Source: Edaphochlamys debaryana (lineage: Eukaryota > Chlorophyta > Chlorophyceae > Chlamydomonadales). From it: a DNA stretch of 64,000 nucleotides. Below, piece after piece: positions 48,301 to 59,500 of the stretch. The notes beneath the pieces are model-generated. The model saw only the letters and a program-made list of their open reading frames with translations, was not told the origin of the DNA and ran no database searches. Made by a program: the position numbers and the translations under genes. The stretch is from the NCBI GenBank assembly GCA_016858145.1, contig JAEHOE010000131.1, forward strand, positions 186,001 to 250,000, read 5' to 3'. Position 1 is the stretch's first letter, and the number at the start of each line of letters is the position of its first letter.

Positions 48301-51300
48301 GCTCTCGGGGCATGCGCTCCGCGGCGCGACGGTTCATCTCCGCCGACCCCCTCGCCACCAGCACCTTCTCAGTCATGTTCGAGACCCTGGCGGGGCCCGG
48401 GCCGGGCCCGGCTGGGCCCGGGCTGGGCCCGGGCCTGCAGCCCAGCCCCACGACCCGCTCCACGGCCAACGGCTACGCCGCCGCTTCCGGCGGCGGCGCG
48501 GGCACCGTAACGGCCACGTCAGCACGGGTGCCGCGAGACCTGGTGGCGCTGGAGGCTGCAGGCGCCAGCGCGCCCGGCCCCGCCATTGGAGCGCTCGGGC
48601 CCGAGAGCAGTAGGGGCGGAGCCAGCCCCAGCGGACCGACCGAGCCCGATTCCCACACGGCCAGGGCCGGCGGAGGGGCCCAGGGGCTGCCGCCGTGGCT
48701 GCTGCGGACGGTTAGCGGCGCGGCGCCGCGGCTCGACTCGCCGCCAGCGTGCGCCGGCGAGCCGGGGCGCCTGCCGGGGCCGGAGCTGCGGCCCGTCGGG
48801 AGCGGACCGCGAGCCCAGGGTGCCTGGGCCCAAGCGGGCCCGAGCGGGCCCCAGGCCCAGCCCATCGCCGCCGCCGACGCCGAAGCCTCGACCACCTCCC
48901 ATGCCCCGCCCACCTTGCCCCTGGCGGCCGCTGAAGGGCCCGCCCGCGCCGCCAGTCGGACGCCCACGCGCCGGGCGCTGCACGTGCACCACATGTACGA
49001 CGACGCACGGGATCACGGATCCCGAGATCCGGGACTTGGGACCGGCGGCGCCGTACGCCACGCGGCCGGCAGCACGGTGCTGATCGCCTCCGCCGCCGCG
49101 GCCCGTGCAGGGCGCGGCCAGGAGCCGGGACCGGTGTCTCAGGCGGGGGCGGGGGCGGGGCTGTCTGTGCAGCGCAGCGCTGTGTCTTCCACGACGGGGT
49201 TTGGGGTGGGGGCGGGGGCGGGGTCCGCCACGGCTGCGCTCATGCGGGCGCCCTCGCGGGTCATGCGGGTGAGCAGCTGGGGGTGGGGGGGACTGTGCGC
49301 TAGGTGGGGTGGAGGGTGGCCGGGCTGGCAGTGGTTTGCGGCGGTGCGCTGTGCACGCTGGTGTGAAGCCCTGCGTGAACGCCCTCAGTGCCTGCTTCCC
49401 ATGACTGACTGGACGCTACAGTACTCCACTCGGCCCGCTCTAGCTAGCAACCCCTCTGTCCGCCTGCTGTGCCGCCCCGGCTCATGGCATGCCCGCGCAC
49501 CCCCCTCCCCTCCCCCCTCCGGCACGCAGTTCGCTGGCTCGCTGCGGAACGCGCCCGGCCGCGCCAGCACCCGCGCCGCCGCCTCCATCACCATCGGCGG
49601 TGGCCGCAGCCTGTTTGGCGGCGGCAGCATTTTCGGCCGCATCAGCGGCAGCCTGGGCAACCGCAGCTCCAAGGGCGACAGGCGCAGCTCCACCGACGTT
49701 CCACCACAAAGGGGCGACGACGACGAGGAAGATGCGCAGGATGGGAAGGGGGCTGCAGCGCTCACGGCTCCCAGCAACACGGCCGGGGCGAGGATGCCGG
49801 ATGCGCCGCTTCAGCCGCGTGTGGCTTCCATGCCGGCGCCCGCAGCGGGCGGCGCGGAGAGGCGGGTGGCCTTCGCTGAAGCCTCTGTGCGGCAGGGCCG
49901 GACTGAACACGCCCTCGTTTCCAGCAGCGGTGGTGGAGATACAAGCGGCGGCTCTGACGCGGCGCGCGGAGGGGGCGATGATGCCGCTGCAGGCGGCCAG
50001 GGCCCGCATTGCTTAAGGCCGGCGGCCTCGGCCTCCACCGCCTCCCGGCTCACGGGGACCAGGGGCAACGGCGGGGAAGCTGCCTGCCAAGCGCCGACCA
50101 AGGACCGCACAGGGACGCCGTCCCTGCTGGGACTCAGCCGCGGGCCGGGGCGTGACGGGGCAGGGCCGGCGCGTGACGGGGCACCCAATCCAGTGGTGCT
50201 CGGGGACAGGGCCTCCACGGCCACACGTGGCAGCCCGGAGCCTGGCGGCTCGAGCCTGGCCTGGCACGAGGTGCGCGCCGCCGCGGTGACGGACCCCGAC
50301 AGCGGCGCTCGGTACCTGGTGGTGATGCAGAAGGACGTGACGGCCAAGGTGGAGGCGGAGAGGCACATCGCGCAGGTGGTTGGGGCCGTCAGGGGCTGGG
50401 GGCTTGCTCAGTTGCGCCAGGCGGGACTGTTGATGAAGGACGCTCAGGTGCTCATAGTTGGGGGCTGTGGCTGCTCGGGTCTACAGCCTTGGCCACGCGT
50501 GAACCCTGTCCCGCCACTGCCCCAGGTGTCGGAGGCCGAGCACCGGCTGCTGGAGCAGATCTTCCCTCGCCACGTGCTCGCGTACATGACGGAGGAGGGG
50601 TTCGTACTGGAACGGGAGGAAGCGACCGCGGACCAAGCACCGGCGGGCCAATCCCTTGCTTCCCTGGCTGCGTGGCGGCCGTACGTGCGGGACTGCACAC
50701 GCCTCGCCACGTGGCACCCGCAGGTGGGAGGATCTTGAGCCGTGTCACGAGCAGCTTGCGTTAATACCTGACGGCTTCATTCCTCACTCCTGTGGGCCCT
50801 CTTTCCCGATTTTGTGTCCCCGACAGGTCACGGTCCTGTTTGCCGACATCCAGGGCTTCACGCCCATGTGCAAGCAGCTGCCCCCGGCTGTGGTCATGAA
50901 GTTCCTCAACGACCTCTTTGTGGGCTTTGACTCCCAGCTTGATGTGTACGGAGTGTACAAGGTAAGGTTGAGGTGCAGCCTTCAGCTGGGCCCTACATCT
51001 CCAAATCCGTACCCGCCCCCACTCTCTCATCCCCATCCCCGTCCTCCTCAGGTGGAGACCATTGGCGACTGTTACGTGGTGGCAGGTGGGCTGATCACCG
51101 AGGACGCCGACGGCATGGCGGCTGTGCAGGGGGGCGGCGAGTCCGACCCACATCAGGCGGACCGGGTGTTTGCCTTCGGACAGGTGAGCGGCATGGAAAG
51201 GGTTGACAGCAGCAGTGGGTTCAATCTGGTCTCATTTCTTTCTCCGAGTCAGCTTGACGGTGTCCCTCTCCCTTCAGGCCATGCTCCGTGCCGCAAGCCG

Positions 51301-51703
51301 CGTGCTCATGCCCACCACGGGCGAGCCCGTCAAGATCCGTGTGGGGATCCACTCGGGCCCCGTGGTCAGCGGCGTGGTGGGCACCCGCATGCCCCGCTTC
51401 TGCCTCTTCGGCGACACCATCAACACCGCCAGCCGCATGGAGAGCACCTCGCAGCCCGGCTGCGTGCACGTCAGCAGCGACACGGTGAGCAGCGGCCCCT
51501 GCCCACGGCTGCTAATAGGGCTTGACTCCCCGACTCTTCCCTCCTAGCGCCCTGACCCCGCCCTCCATCCCCACCCGCAGTACTCCCTGCTGACCTCCAA
51601 GCACGAGGGCTGGGCGCCCACGGGCGGCATCGAGGTCAAGGGCAAGGGCCTCATGGAGACGCACCTGTGGACGCCGCCCAGCCGCGCGCAGCTTCTTCCC
51701 TAA
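45308..51703 (+). CDS. PAS-domain guanylate cyclase, copy 3 (GC3)
   Basis: Third paralogue, transcribed away from GC2; about 1643 aa. Exons: 45308-46289, 46495-46661, 46945-48114, 48297-49268, 49530-50375, 50526-50723, 50827-50961, 51052-51183, 51278-51484, 51581-51703. The ATG at 45308 opens [21 protein letters not shown] with PAS core [15 protein letters not shown]. The second PAS-like part ([31 protein letters not shown]) is nearly the same as GC2. Linkers are Gly/Ala/Pro-rich with a GQGQGQGE run. A PAS end is followed by the cyclase domain: D1452, E1492, D1496, C1576, N1583, R1587, all intact and guanylate type. The protein ends at [16 protein letters not shown], so the long tail and LTFSQ motif of GC1/GC2 are absent. 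Exon 2 could instead end at 46609 in the same phase. Confidence 0.91.
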
Positions 51704-53581
51704 GCGCTGACCCTCCTCCACTTCAAACCCAAGGGGGTGGAGCAGAGGAAGGTTGAGCAAGATGATGGACAGCTCAAGATGAGCGTGCCTCGTATGTGAT
51801 TCAAGGCGTGCCTTAATGTCTAGGTGGGCTACAGATTTTCAGCAGACCAGTGGATTGCACATGCAGATTCAGCAGGACCAGTTTGGGTGGCAGGATGCCG
51901 GTTGCTGCGGGCAGACTGGATGTCGCAGCGCTTAGCCGTAGGCAAGTCCGGCTGGCGGCAACATGCATCCTTACTTTCCTCAGCTAGCGTCATCACCACA
52001 GCAGTAATAATGCTTAGCTGTGTGAGTGTGTGGTCGTCGCTTAAGAAACGTGGTCATGGGGGCAAGCTGCTGAAGGTGCTCTCTAGGTGGCCCGATGGTG
52101 GGGTCACACTTCATTCGCTCAATCCGGTTCGCTGCATGCACACTCTCTGTCCTCGCCGGCCAAGGCCATGCATCCAGACTTTCTGAGGGCGAGGCTGCAG
52201 GATATACCTATAGCAGGCCTTGGATTGCCAAAGATGAGTTCCTGATGAGTTGTACGACACATGACAAGATAATGAGTGAGAAGCGGGATATGTTCAGGTG
52301 GTGCAGTGCACTACTGCGCAGGCAGCAGACGGGGTGACATCGAGGACCTCGACGCTATGCCGGGTGTATGGTCGAAGCTTCGAACTGAGTAATGTTGCTT
52401 GGTGTCGTCATGGTGTTCAGCGGCCTCCGGTGAAGGTGCAGACTGGTTTGTGTCTCAACCGGACGCATGCCTTCTGCTCGTGGAGACGTGATCCTGTGAT
52501 TGGGGTATGTGATTACGTGATTGCCTTCGAGAGGATGGACGGTGGTGTTGGTGAGCGAGGGGGCTTTGTGTTGGTGAGCGAGGGAGCTATCAGTTTCTCA
52601 CTTCGGACTAAGCCGCCGTTACGTTGCGTCCGTAGATTAGGTCAGGGCACAAAGGCGTTTGATGGCGCAGGGATGAGAAAGGGAACTGACGTGGGGGAAT
52701 TGGGCGGGCCGTGACTCGGTAGGTCTCCGCGCAAGTTGGGGGGGGGGGGGGGCGTGCTGGCTTTGCAAGAGGCAATACAGGTTGGCTGCCCTAGCCCCTT
52801 TGCATTACCATGCACTCGAGTGTGGAACGTGGTCCAGTCCCCTGATGGGGCTTTCAAGCCTGTCATCAGAGGGTTGAGCCCCTGCCTGGCTTTTGTCTCA
52901 GCATGGTAGGTGGCTCGCTTGCAACGCTCGCAGTGGCTGGACCAGGGGAGGTGAGAGGTGGTTGGTGGGTGGAGAGAGAGAGATTACAGAGGCTTTGGGT
53001 GGGTGCTGGGGTTTCTTCTCACGGGTACGCAGGCTTTGAAGCTTCTCGGGCGTTATTGGCCTCTCGGCTAGGGCGGGGCCCTTCAGGATGTGGCTGCAGG
53101 GTTCAGAGGGTTGCAAGGCCTGTGGTTCCTACCGGTATCAGACAGGGCCAGAGCCCATGGAGCCAGCGTGCCGGATTGCCGCCTTGCCCCATGACCCCCA
53201 TCCCCCCTCATGCAATCAAGCACGCTCTCTCCGGAGCTCGGGGGGTTGATCAAGTGTGGGAGCTGAAGCCAACGTGAGCCCGGCCTTGGCAGGCCATGGG
53301 GCTCCAAAGGGGCCGCGAGAGACCCGGGGGGGCGGCGGGGGAAAGCGGGGCTGGGCGGGGTTGGCAGTTGGGGCGGAGCCGTGCCGTATGCAGGGCCGAT
53401 TTGTGCTTCAGCTGGTAACTTGGTTATACAAACAAGCTTCGAGTAGTGCTTGTGAACGACGGCGTGTCTGAATTGCGCTCGGGAGATATGAAGTCGCAAA
53501 GAGCATTTTTGGCTGACGAAGGGCCCCGACACTTCCTTCTACGTGAGCTCACATGATTGCGACGAAGCAACATTGTTAGAT
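51704..53581. other. Spacer between GC3 end and the pentaspan gene start
   Basis: About 1.9 kb with no supported gene: the GC3 3' flank and the promoter side of the next gene. A poly-G run lies at about 52738-52752. Open frames here start at non-ATG codons and show no domain. No clear TGTAA signal was seen soon after the GC3 stop. Confidence 0.6.
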
Positions 53582-56500
53582 ATGATTCGGGAACTGAACT
53601 GGCGCTCGGGCGGCCTGTTGGTTCTGCTTGTAATTTGTATCTTCGCACGGAGCTCAGCAGCAGCAGCGCTGGACCCGCAGACCTCTCCATCTCTCATCAT
53701 CACCAATGACTCGGCTACCTACGTCTGGCCCAATGGCACAACTTTTGTGGTGCTTCCCGCAGCTGACCCCCTCGGGGACATGTGCGACGACGCGACGTGG
53801 AAGGTGCGACACCGTCCCAATAGATCCAAGCCTGCAGGAGAACGGGATACGGCGAGATGGTAACGCCTGCCTCGAGCTCCTCCGCCTTCCGCTCAGCCCC
53901 GCTACCCCACTACCCCGCGACCCCGCTCGGGCCTCCAAGCCCCTTGCCCCAAGCCTCGCGCCCCCCACTCTCCTAAAGCGCTAGGATGCCTCTGCAGGGA
54001 AGAGGGAGTTGATCCCCCGAGCACCTCCACGCGTTTCCGGAGGCCTGCCGAAGCAGCGCTTGCGCCTGATACACCGGCTTGGAGCACCAGGCCCACGGCC
54101 GACGCAAAGCACGACACTGAAGCTGCCAACCCCTGCCTGTCCCCCCCAAAACAGAGCTGGGCCTTCTACCGCGCGCCGCCCTCGTACGACCCCTTCAACT
54201 GGACGAGCTCCCAGTGGACGTCGTACATAAAGGACTACCCCCTGCGCTCGGCGGCCTTCTCCATCGCCCTCACCGCCATAGCGCTCGTGCTGCTGTTGGG
54301 GTTCCTGATATGGTGGGTGTGGCGGTTGGCGGTTGGTGGTTGGCGGTTGACGGTTGGTCGCAACGTAAGGGTGATGGTCCGGGGGCAGAGGCTGGCGGGT
54401 TGCGGCGGGGCAGAGGGTTGCGGCAAAGAGGATGGCGAGGCAGGGACCCTGAGATTCCCTCCCCCCCTCCCTCCCCTCACCTCCCTCCCTACCTCCCCAC
54501 CCCCCCCTCCTCTTTCCCCCCGCCCCCCCCCAGGCGCCTGGTGCAGTGGTGCGTGGGCTGCAGCGCCTCCGGCTGCGGCCCCTGCTGCCCGGGGCCCGGA
54601 TGCGGGGGCCGCTGCGGAGGGGGCTGCGGGCGGGCGTGTGCGCTGGGCTCCGAGGGCCCCGCCTTCCTGCACGACCGGAAGCACACGGTGTTGAAGGTGC
54701 GGGGCAGGTGTGGCATGACATGCCGTATCTCAGAGAAGCTATCAACATGACGAAGATGTGCTTCCTTGCACCGTGCACCGTGCGTGTTCCTTTGGGCCAT
54801 GCCTCGGGGGCTGCACAAGCCATCAGGCACACGGGGGGATGGGAAGATGGTACGCGAGTCCCCGGAGAGATGTCCGGGGGGTCGCACTTCGGAGCTAGCT
54901 TCTGGACCATCCCCCGCACCTCGCGCTTCCCTCTTTCCCAATCACCCATCCCATCCCACCCCCCACCTTCCCACGCAACCCCGTCCCCCCCCCCCCCCCC
55001 CCCCCCCCCCCCAGATCGTCATCTCCTTGCTCCTGCTGGGCGCCCTGGCCATGGTGCTGTACGGCATGATCCAGCTGGATCCAGCGCTGCTGGCGGCCTT
55101 CTGGGAGGCCGTGCGGAGCGTGCTGCGCTTCGGCGACACCGTGGCGGCCAACCTGGGGAGCGTGGAGGTGTGGGGGGGGAAGGGGGGCCTAACTGTACGC
55201 TGCAACTACTATAAATGGATGCGCGGATGTGCGATCACATCACCACCACGCGCCACCTCCCACTCCTACCCTACCCTATCCCTCCTACCTCCCCTCCCCT
55301 CTCCCCCTTTCCTGCCACCTCCCACGCACACAGAACGCTGTGGGCTCCACGCTCCCAGCCGCCCTCGAGGGTGTGCGGGCGGTGGTGCGGGGCGCAGCCA
55401 ACACCACGGCGCAGGCTGCGGCGGAGGCGCAGGTGGGGGGAGGGGTAGGTGGCAGGCGAGGGGTAGGGATGGAGGTGGAGGCAGGGCAGAGGTGGAGCTG
55501 GCGAGTAAGGGTGTGGGTGTGGGCGGCTGTCGTGGGGTGTGCGTTTAGATGAACGGGGGTGGCGGCGGGGGGCGCGGGTTGAGAGGCGCGCGGGCTTGCT
55601 TGTCGCCATGACAGTCATTCGGAACCGGCGCCATCGTCCGCCCCACGCGGCCTACCTTCTCTGCCTCCCTCACCGCTGTCTCGCAGGGAGCGATCGCCTT
55701 CGCCCGGAGCGCCGTAGCCCCCGCCACACAGTAAGCTACCGGGGCCGGGAGAGCGGAATGGCATGTGTGGTCGGCGCAGGCTTGGGGTGGGGAGGGGCAC
55801 ATCCCTGTGCTTAGGATGGCCCCCTGGCCGGGGGCACCCCAGTCAGGGGCAACGCCCGGGGGGATTCGTGAGCGTGTCGTGAAGCCCGGCGGCTTTGGCT
55901 GACCTCCGGGGCCCCCGGTTCCTCTCCCTCCCCCTCCCCCCCCCAGGCTCGCGTCCAACGCCTCCTCCGCCGCCGCCGCCCTGGCCAATGCCACGGGGGC
56001 ACTGGCGGCGCTGGCGGCGCAGCTGGGGGCCGGAAACGCAACAAGCTCGAGTGCTAGGTAAGGGTTCAAGGCGTGCCATGTTGACTATTTCTTGACGGCC
56101 CTCGACCGTGTCTTCCTTCTTGCCGCCCTCCCCTGCTGCCTGCACAGGCGCTCCCTGCGGGCCGACGATGGGTCACCGAACGCCCCCCTCTCGACCCTCC
56201 TCCCCGCCCTCGCCGGGGGCCTCCCGGCAGTGGAGGCACTGCCGGGCACCGCAGCCGGAGTGAGGGCGGCGCTGCAGGTGGGCGCCCCGAAAACAATCGC
56301 ATGTGTGGGGGACCCGTCGGGGGGGGTCTGTACAGGGGACGCAGTATGTCCCCCTGTCTTGTGCACCGTCTACCACTTCTTCCACTGCCACGAAGGCCCA
56401 TGACGGTCCATGGGGCTCCTAGCACCCCACACTCCAACCTTGATTGACCCCACCTCCACTGTACTGTGCGGCCACAGGCTCTGGAGGACGCTGGCACCAA

Positions 56501-59500
56501 GATGGCCGGGGCCGGCCCCGCCGACCCCACCCCTCCCCCGGGCGACGCCGCTGCGGCTCTGGCGGCGGCGCTGGGCGGTCTGCGGCTGACGGAGTGGGGG
56601 GAGGCCCTGGGGAACGCGACCCGGGGGCTGGAGGTGCGTGTGTGTGGGGGGGGCCGCAGTACCCAGGGTCTGAAAGGCTGGGGTATGATGCCCTCCGCCG
56701 TCTGAGCAACACCCTACTTTCACTGGTCCCCATTTCCATTCCGCTGCTCCCCACTCCCTTCCTGCTACTGCTGAGTCCCATCCCTTCCCGCTGGTCAACA
56801 GTTCCCCGTCGCTGGTCCCCACTTCCTATCCACCGGTCCCCAGTTCCTATCCACCGGTCCCCACTTCCTATCCACTGGTCCCGACTTCCTATCCACCGGT
56901 CCCCACTTCCTATCCACTGCTCCCCACTTCCTATCCACTGGTCTCCACTTCCTATCCACCGGTCCCCACTTCCTATCCACTGGTCCCCACTTCCTATCCA
57001 CTGGTCCCGACTTCCTATCCACTGGTCCCGACTTCCTATCCACTGGTCCCGACTTCCTATCCACTGGTCCCCATTCTCGGGACGCTGGTCCCCATCCCAA
57101 CTGTGCCCCCGTTGGTCTCAACTCCTCCCCCCGTTCCCCACTTGTCCAGGCGTACGGCGAGGCCCGCTGGGGCCCCGCCCTGCGGAGTACGGCGGAGGCG
57201 GCACGGACAGTGGCGGAAGGTGGGGGCATTGCGGGCTATAAATCGCGCATCTAACAGAGGGCGGGTACCCCAGTTCCAGGGCTGGGGGGTCCCCAGGCAC
57301 GCGGCTTGGTTGGGGCGCTGGGCTGTCTGAGCCAGCTTCCGGCACGGACCCCAAGGCACCACAGCAACAGAGGCACCCACCCCCACTCCCCTGCCCCCAC
57401 GTGCCCTCCCTGCACAGCTGCGGCCGCGGCCTCTCCCGCAGCGGCGGCGGCGCTGGTGGCGGAAGCGCGGGCGCTGGCGGCGGCCTTCGCGGCGGGGCCC
57501 CAGCAAGCACTGGCGGTGCGTGAGGATGTGGCGCGGGCGGGAGGCATGGTGGCAGGGTGGCAAGGGGGGGGGGTTGGGAGGGGCGGCACTGGAGGACATG
57601 GGATGGTGGGAAGGCCTCTGGGGCGTGGGCACTCGCTCGCGTGCTCAGCAGGCGCTGGCAGTGCGTGGCTGGGCGGCGGTGGAAGATACTGAGTATCTTG
57701 TGGGATGGGATGCAACTCGAACAACGGACTGGACGTTTTGGCGCCCCTGCCTTGACATGCTCTCTGCACCACGCCCACGCCCTCACACCCATCCCCCCCC
57801 CCCCCCCAGGACCTGCGGCTCCGCCTGGCCTCCCTGGATCGGGACGTGGTGGCGGTGGGGGGGTGGAGCGTGCGGCTGGGCAACGGAACCAGCGTGCAGG
57901 TGGGTGCGTGTGTCCTTGTGTGGTGGGGGCCGGTTGGAGGATTGCGCTTCGCATGAGCGTGCTGCGTCAGGTTGAGCGTGCTTGCTGCGGGACTCTGCGG
58001 GAGCAGGGGAGGACCTGTGAATGTGCTGAGCCCTGTTGGAGGTGGTAGAGCAAAAGAGGATGTTAAGCCCTGACATCCACGTGCTCGTCCGCGGCAGGTC
58101 CTGTCGCTGGTGGACGAGCTGCTCGGCCAACTGACAACCTACCTGGCCACCTCCAACGGCACCAACTCCCAACCGTCAACCGCGGGCCGCTCGCAGCCAT
58201 TTACCCCAGACGCTGCCTTCCAGGTTCGTTGGGAGACGGGCGGGGAAGGCACCGCGTCGCCTGGGGCTTCCCTCACATGGCTTCCTTTGTGGAGGGCTTC
58301 ATAGGACCCCAGGGCATGAGCTGTATGAAGGGATAAGCCAGGGCAAATGTCAGCTAGGCAAAAAGCCAGTTGAGACATCAGCACGCGGAACCCGAAAGCC
58401 CGAGATGAACCCATCCCGCCCATTCCGAACCCGCGGCATAAGCTGTATGTACCCACCCGGCCACCCCCAACGCATGCCCCAGGCCCTCACGTCCGCAGCC
58501 GCAGCGCTGTCCGCCGCCGCGCCCTCAGCCGCCGCCCTCGCCGCCGCCGCCTCCGCCGCCGCGGCTCTGGCCTCCTCCGGGCCCGAGCCGGGCCCACTGG
58601 CGGGCCTGCTGCGGGCCTCGCTGGGCCCCGCCCTGGCCTCGCTCCGCGGCCCGGCCGGGGCCCTGGGGGACGCCCTGACGGCCCACACCGCCGACCCCTC
58701 CTCCGCCCCCAAGCTCCGGGCGCTCCGTCAAGCCCTCAACGACCACGCGGATACCATAACCTCGGCCCTCGCGGCCTTCACCCACCCAGCCCTCCAGCAG
58801 CAGACTAACACCAGCCAAGGGCAGCAGCAGCAGAGGAGGAGGGGGTTGCAGCAGGACCAGGGGGGCAAGCACGCATTAGGTCGGGAGCAGCAGCAGCAGC
58901 CGGGCTGCAGTAGCCTCTTAGGCCTCGAGCAGCAGCCAGGCATTGAGGTCGATGAAGGGCCGCAGCGGCGGCGGAGGCTGCAGCAGCAGCAGGCGCCGGC
59001 AGCGGCGGCGGAGGCGGCGCCGGGGGCAGCGGGGGACCTGGCGGCGGCGGCGGCGGAGCTGCAGCCAGCGGCCAACGCGACGGCGGCGGCGGCCGCGGCA
59101 GCGGCGCCGGCCTCAGCCGCGGCGTACGGCAACCTGACGGCGTACGGCAACGGTACGGCGGAGTACGTGCAGCAGTACGCGCAGGGCGTGCAGGCCGCCG
59201 CGACTCTGTCCAGCCAGGTGGGGGTGGGCGGCCGGGAGGCCGGGCGGGTAGAGAGGCATGTGGGTGGGCCAGCCCTTGCTGGCCGAAGGAGCAACGGGCC
59301 CGGTGCACACCGCTCCGCCGGTCTCCACCTCACCGCACACCAGCTCCCTTCACCCCTTGCGTGTCTGCTGCCTCCCCACCGCCTCCACTCCACCACCACC
59401 CGGCCCCTCCTTTCCATCGCTTCCTCGCTCTCACCTCATCACCGCCCCATGCAGCTCCCACCCCCGGAGGAGACCGCCGCCGCCGTCGCCAACGCCACGG

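Noticed and set aside
53543..53581. Upstream start for the pentaspan protein
   Set aside because: It is a GTG codon; the nearby ATG at 53552 is in another frame and stops after eight codons, so the ATG at 53582 is preferred.
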